From: Microstegium vimineum | Lineage: Eukaryota > Streptophyta > Magnoliopsida > Poales > Poaceae | Reading direction: 5' to 3' | Assembly: GCA_022036555.1 (NCBI GenBank) | Contig: CM039131.1 | Location: forward strand, 32,390,455-32,454,454 | Length of the DNA stretch: 64,000 nt | Shown here: in pieces, positions 60,076 to 64,000 of the stretch | Layout of the letters: each line of letters starts with the position of its first letter | Position numbering within the stretch: position 1 is the stretch's first letter | Translations under genes and position numbers: made by a program | The notes under the pieces: generated by a model | Databases searched by the model: none | What the model was told of the DNA's origin: nothing | What the model saw: only the letters and a program-made list of their open reading frames with translations

Positions 60076-60773
60076 CTACATGATAGTGCACCACCGATCC
60101 TCGTCGGCGCAAGGGTCTTCGACGGGGTAGCAGTGGCCGGCGTAGGGGAGGACGACGCCCGGCCCTGCTGGGCAGTAGTAGCCGGGATGATGGTTGGGGT
60201 ACCACCACTGCGGCGGCCACCCCGCCACGGGATTAGGATCGCTAGTACTGCTGCCGGCGGCCGTCTTGGCCGCTGGCTTCGCCGCCGGCTCCTCGTCGAC
60301 GACCGCCTCCACCTTCACGATGTCCGCCCTGCCCACCTTCACCTTCTTCCTCAGGCAGCTCGTCAGGCTGGTGGCGTCGACACCGTCGCCGACCACCACG
60401 AGCTGGTCCTTCTCCTCCCCCTCGATCCCCACGGATTGCACACCTGCAAGAAAGACGTACGATCAGTTGCTCTGCTCCTCAACCTCAAACACGAGAGGCT
60501 GGTGGTCGTTCAGTTCAGACGGGTCAGCTGCAGCTGCAGGTTTCAGGATGGTCAGTAGGCAGTGCTTACCATATGCGGAGCAAGCTAGAGCCAGGGCGCT
60601 TTTTCGGCACTTGTCACAAGTCATCTGTACCTTGATGACAATCCTTTGCTGGAAAAAAGGAAAGTTTGCACAAGAAGGTGTTTCAGTTGAAGGCACAAAA
60701 ATGGAGCTAGATACCTTGGTCCATGGAAGAGAGAATCACATCCTGGCAGGAAAAAAAATGTTACTACCTTCAT
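60076..60773 (-). CDS. HMA-domain isoprenylated protein (HIPP-like) with intact CxxC
   Basis: Three exons: 60773-60768 (Met-Lys), 60648-60570, 60443-60076; 150 residues, phases consistent. The HMA domain reads QRIVIKVQMTCDKCRKSA with the metal-binding CxxC retained, then VQSVGIEGEEKDQLVVVGDG and CLRKKVKVGRADIVKVE. A short Ala/Pro-rich linker and a Pro/Tyr/Trp-rich segment follow (WPPQWWYPNHHPGYYCP). The end CTIM is a CaaX box, so prenylation and membrane attachment are expected. Same exon layout and orientation as the gene at 56207-57026, so the pair probably arose by tandem duplication, but tails have diverged strongly. Confidence 0.9.
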
Positions 60774-61561
60774 ATTTTTGTTATACTCTGTTGCTAATAA
60801 TTTCCAATGTAGCTTTCTCTGTGGTCTGACAAGTCTGGAAACTTGAAGGGAGCTGAGAGTTTGTTGTGGGAAGAAGAGAGGATCCCTTACCCAACTTATA
60901 TACACCTAGGACTAGGATAAGCTACACCGTAGGCCCCAGGAATGTACTTTACGTCCACACTAAGAGTAATACCCAGTGCTAAGAAGATTCCAGGCAATTT
61001 AGTTAGTAGATCTCAACCAGATTAAACAACCGAGTAGCCTTTCTATACATGCCGTGGTACTAAGCTTAGTTTAAGAATTGACCTTGAGGAGCTCTTCTCT
61101 GCTACTGCACTAGCTTTCCCCGAACGCGTGTTTGATTACTTCCAATAATGGGATAGTGCTGATAGTTGATTCTTTGGTTTGCAATGAGGTGTATGTTGTG
61201 GAATTTGATGCATGTTGGTGTTTAAATAAACCTTGGCCATTGACTATGACTTTGAATGTTTGACATGTTAGCTGAGATATAATTGCAGGTGTGGAGCTTC
61301 AGAAACAGAAAGATTAGACACTCCATTCTTGACAGTTAATTTATCATGACGTGATTGTTGTTACTACTAAAGCAACACTGATTTTGCATGAGGATTTGAT
61401 TCAAATAAAGTTATATCTGAGGTCGTTTCAGTATTCTCTCGGTCCCCCGCCAGAGCAACCCATTGTTCACCACAAATCCTATCCATTCGAGATCACATAG
61501 GAAGTTGGCAAAAAGGAACCTACGAGAAAACAAGAACTTAACGCAAAGTGAAGAATTATTA
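60774..61561. promoter_or_regulatory. 5' flank of second HIPP-like gene
   Basis: Includes a TATATACACC segment at 60897-60906 and a likely 5' UTR just right of the ATG. No other gene. Confidence 0.4.
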
Positions 61562-61821
61562 CTCCCTCCATCCTAAATTGTAAGTCATTCCAAGTATCTT
61601 GGTGAGTCAAAGTTTCTTAAGTTTGACCAAACTTATATAAAAATATAATAATATTTATGATGTCAAATAAATATCATTAGATTCGTTATCAATTATATTT
61701 TCATAGTATACCTATTTGATGTTATAAATTTTTATAGTTTTTTCTATAATTCTTAGTCAAACTTGAGATGCTTTGACTCTCCAAGATTCTTAGAATAACT
61801 TACAATTTGGGATGGATGGGG
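61562..61821. mobile_element. Stowaway-type MITE, family A copy 3
   Basis: 260 bp between TA dinucleotides. Ends CTCCCTCCATCCTAAATTGT and its inverse. Closely similar to 27474-27733. Confidence 0.87.
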
Positions 61822-62448
61822 TACCTTTTTACACGTACTCATGGAGCAATTAGACGTGCCTTTTTGCCTTCAAAAATCGGACGTGCCTTTTTTCCCCATG
61901 AAACCAAATCTACAGCAGTACAGCACTGAGCTCTTCATTATTAGTGCGCTAGCACGCTTTCTGTTAACCTAGGTGCCTGGAAATGTACAAAGTTACTTTC
62001 AGAAGCTGCACTGCATAATCTGAACATAGCTACTGACCGAGGTGTAAACCGTTCGTTCCAAAAGCGATCCTTACGTCCATTGAATTCCACTTGCAATGTT
62101 AATTAAATTACTTGACCGTAAGTTAGTCTTGATCGTTTCATTGTCTTGAAGTAGATATGTATGTTGGCGATTTGACCAACACCCGGCCGGTCCTCATAAA
62201 GGGCACACGGCGCTGAGTTCATACGACCATTTTGTAATGATGGTTGAAATTTCTAGTGACCTGTATCTTTCAGTCTATTTGGCAACCACACGTTGCTTCG
62301 GTCAGTCTTATATTAGAAAGTGGAACATTTCACTATAATATAATATATGGGAAGAAGTTGTTTCAGAGAAAAGGAACTGTGTGTGTACATCTGATTTATT
62401 TGGTAACACAATAAATGTGGAATGAGGCTCAGTCCTGGTTATTAGTTA

Positions 62449-62704
62449 CTCTCTCCGTTTTTTAAGTGTCACATTTAATTGTCCTAAGTCAAACATTGCA
62501 ATCTTTGGCCAATTATTTTTAATCTTTTTTATAGTTTTAAATATAAAAATTATATATTATGATAGTATTTATCATAATAAATATAAAAATATAAATCTTA
62601 TGACATGAAACTATATAATTTTTTAAAAAAATTAAAGATCAAAGATACACATGTTTGACTTAGGACAAACTAAATGTAACACACTTAAAAACAGAGAGAG
62701 AGAG
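62449..62704. mobile_element. Stowaway-type MITE, family B
   Basis: 256 bp between TA dinucleotides. Left end CTCTCTCCGTTTTTTAAGTG; right end is its inverse, extended by a GA run. Interior TGTCCTAAGTCAAAC-type sequence repeats in inverse near the right end. Confidence 0.8.
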
Positions 62705-62994
62705 TACTAAGAACAAATTTAACTTTTATTTCCTTTAAAATGTTCTGGCATATTCTACTAAAATGATTTGCAAATGGAACATTCAAAGAAAATCTAGTAA
62801 GCAGCCCGGCCCAAGGGAATAATTTCATGTGAAAAAAGTAGCATGTAACAATTTTACTATTACTAACCGGAGGCTCTCAACAATGTCTTCACGCTCACGA
62901 GCGACGTGATATAAAAATAGAAAAGTCCAAGAAGTTGTTATAAAAAACAATTCTTAGACTTCATCAACATTGATGATAATAAATCTATTTATAT

Positions 62995-63260
62995 TTGAAA
63001 GTTTACCCCATTTCCATTATAAAAACAACACAAAATAGACTCTAAACTTGCATATAAATTATCCAACTATGCTATTATGAAACATAATCCAAAGTAACCT
63101 CTAAAATTTACATCTAGATTACCCAACGTACCATGATGATAGATAATCTAAGTAACCCTCATAAAGTTGCATCTAAGTTACCACTACTTCATCCATTATT
63201 GAAATAAATTACAATATCCTCTCAAGTATACATATAAAATGCTAATGTATGCTCTTTGCT
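62995..63260. repeat. Degenerate satellite-like array, inverted relative of 59391-59590
   Basis: Four irregular units of about 60-65 bp with the theme TAACCTCTAAAATTTACATC...TACCATGATGA. The reverse complement resembles the repeat at 59391-59590. Confidence 0.55.
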
Positions 63261-64000
63261 ATTATGAAAATTATTTAAATATCAATAACTATGCCTATGT
63301 ATATTTCTAATCCTGACTTCTATTACTTTTAGTATTTAAAAAACTAATTTAAATTAAACATCCATGTTGTGCCATCATATAGATTAAGTATGTATATACA
63401 TTATATGTAATGTATTAATGTATTAAAATCTATGACAATATTTTATGTAAATTATTGATTAAAAAACTAAAAGTATACATCATATTAGAACATGAATGAC
63501 ATATATATATTGATAGTATAATCATGAGCACACTATTTTATTACTTTAGCAAATGTTACTAAATATATAATTATTTTTATAAGAAAATCCAATATCTTAA
63601 GCCATGGAGGAGGTTAGTGCAAACTTAAGGTGGTTATTATCTTTGTTGGGTTTTTTTAAAATTTTCATTACATTTATCAATAATTATGAGTCTTAAGTAT
63701 TAATATCGTAATAATTAAGAGTGGTATATAACCTAAATTCTTATTTTAGTAAAATATAGAAGCAGAGTTATGAGTGAAGTTATAATAAATATAATTTTCA
63801 CTTAATTTTGAGGATAAAAATCTGTGACATCTAATAAGAAATAATTTGAAAGATAAAAAATTTAGGATTTCGACAGGATGGGACGAGTTGTAACAAGGTG
63901 CACCACTACATGGAGTATTTACATAGAAGGAAAATCTATAGATATAGATGAAAATAATGTATAGGGCAATTGCCGACTTTATTGAATTTAATAAATACAA
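63261..64000. other. AT-rich intergenic DNA to window end
   Basis: No gene or element recognised. Confidence 0.5.

Noticed and set aside
60194..60829. Plus-strand 211-codon frame
   Set aside because: Shadow of the second HMA gene; it runs through introns and splice sites of that gene.
1..64000. CRISPR arrays, bacterial operons, phage genes
   Set aside because: The window is plant nuclear DNA; no regularly spaced repeat arrays of that kind occur.

Overview
The window reads as nuclear DNA of a grass (Poaceae). It has intron-rich genes with GC-rich first exons, Stowaway/Tourist-type MITEs beginning with the grass-typical CTCCCTCC ends, Mutator-like elements, LTR retroelements and a plastid rDNA segment. 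I cannot name the species. All seven apparently functional genes are on the minus strand.

Layout. 1-4580: the 3' part of an LTR retroelement, with a complete 3' LTR at 3770-4580. It carries an antisense gene for a plant-mobile-domain (PMD)/coiled-coil protein, damaged by at least one frameshift and one stop. 4581-6780: intergenic, with a hairpin element and a MITE. 6784-8713: two-exon gene joining a possible organelle-targeting N-terminus to an I29-like (cathepsin propeptide) domain. 9742-14124: PARN-type poly(A) ribonuclease, intact except for a one-base frameshift in exon 2. 14607-17681: indole-3-glycerol-phosphate synthase (tryptophan pathway), 10 exons, one probable GC-AG intron. 18275-22965: POT1 telomere protein, 11 exons as modelled here. 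24233-27218: a roughly 3 kb solo LTR with 5-bp target duplication. 27474-28160: cluster of MITEs. 28567-34975: 17-exon kinesin-14 with a calponin-homology domain (KCH type), including a textbook U12-type AT-AC intron.

36502-38803 is a nested Mutator-like structure. An outer element with a 10-bp target duplication carries the first exon of a MADS-box gene. It has been invaded by a 1271-bp long-inverted-repeat element (9-bp target duplication) whose arms each contain a tRNA-like A-box/B-box module.

From about 40040 to 48045 the sequence is collinear with the plastid inverted repeat in reverse: rrn4.5, rrn23, trnA, trnI, rrn16, trnV and beyond. From about 41630 to 52930 the base calls are badly smeared into homopolymers while length is preserved. 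This is best explained as low-quality sequence in the assembly, so open reading frames there should be ignored.

After 52950 normal nuclear sequence resumes: a CDKF-like kinase pseudogene fragment, a candidate hAT-like element rich in TTCGGTT, and two heavy-metal-associated isoprenylated (HIPP-like) genes at 56207-57026 and 60076-60773, both ending in CaaX boxes. The rest is MITEs and AT-rich intergenic DNA.

Exon models were built by hand from splice consensus, reading phase and family knowledge. Apart from the PARN frameshift, all junctions of the seven genes are phase-consistent. The genes have unrelated housekeeping roles and do not form a pathway.
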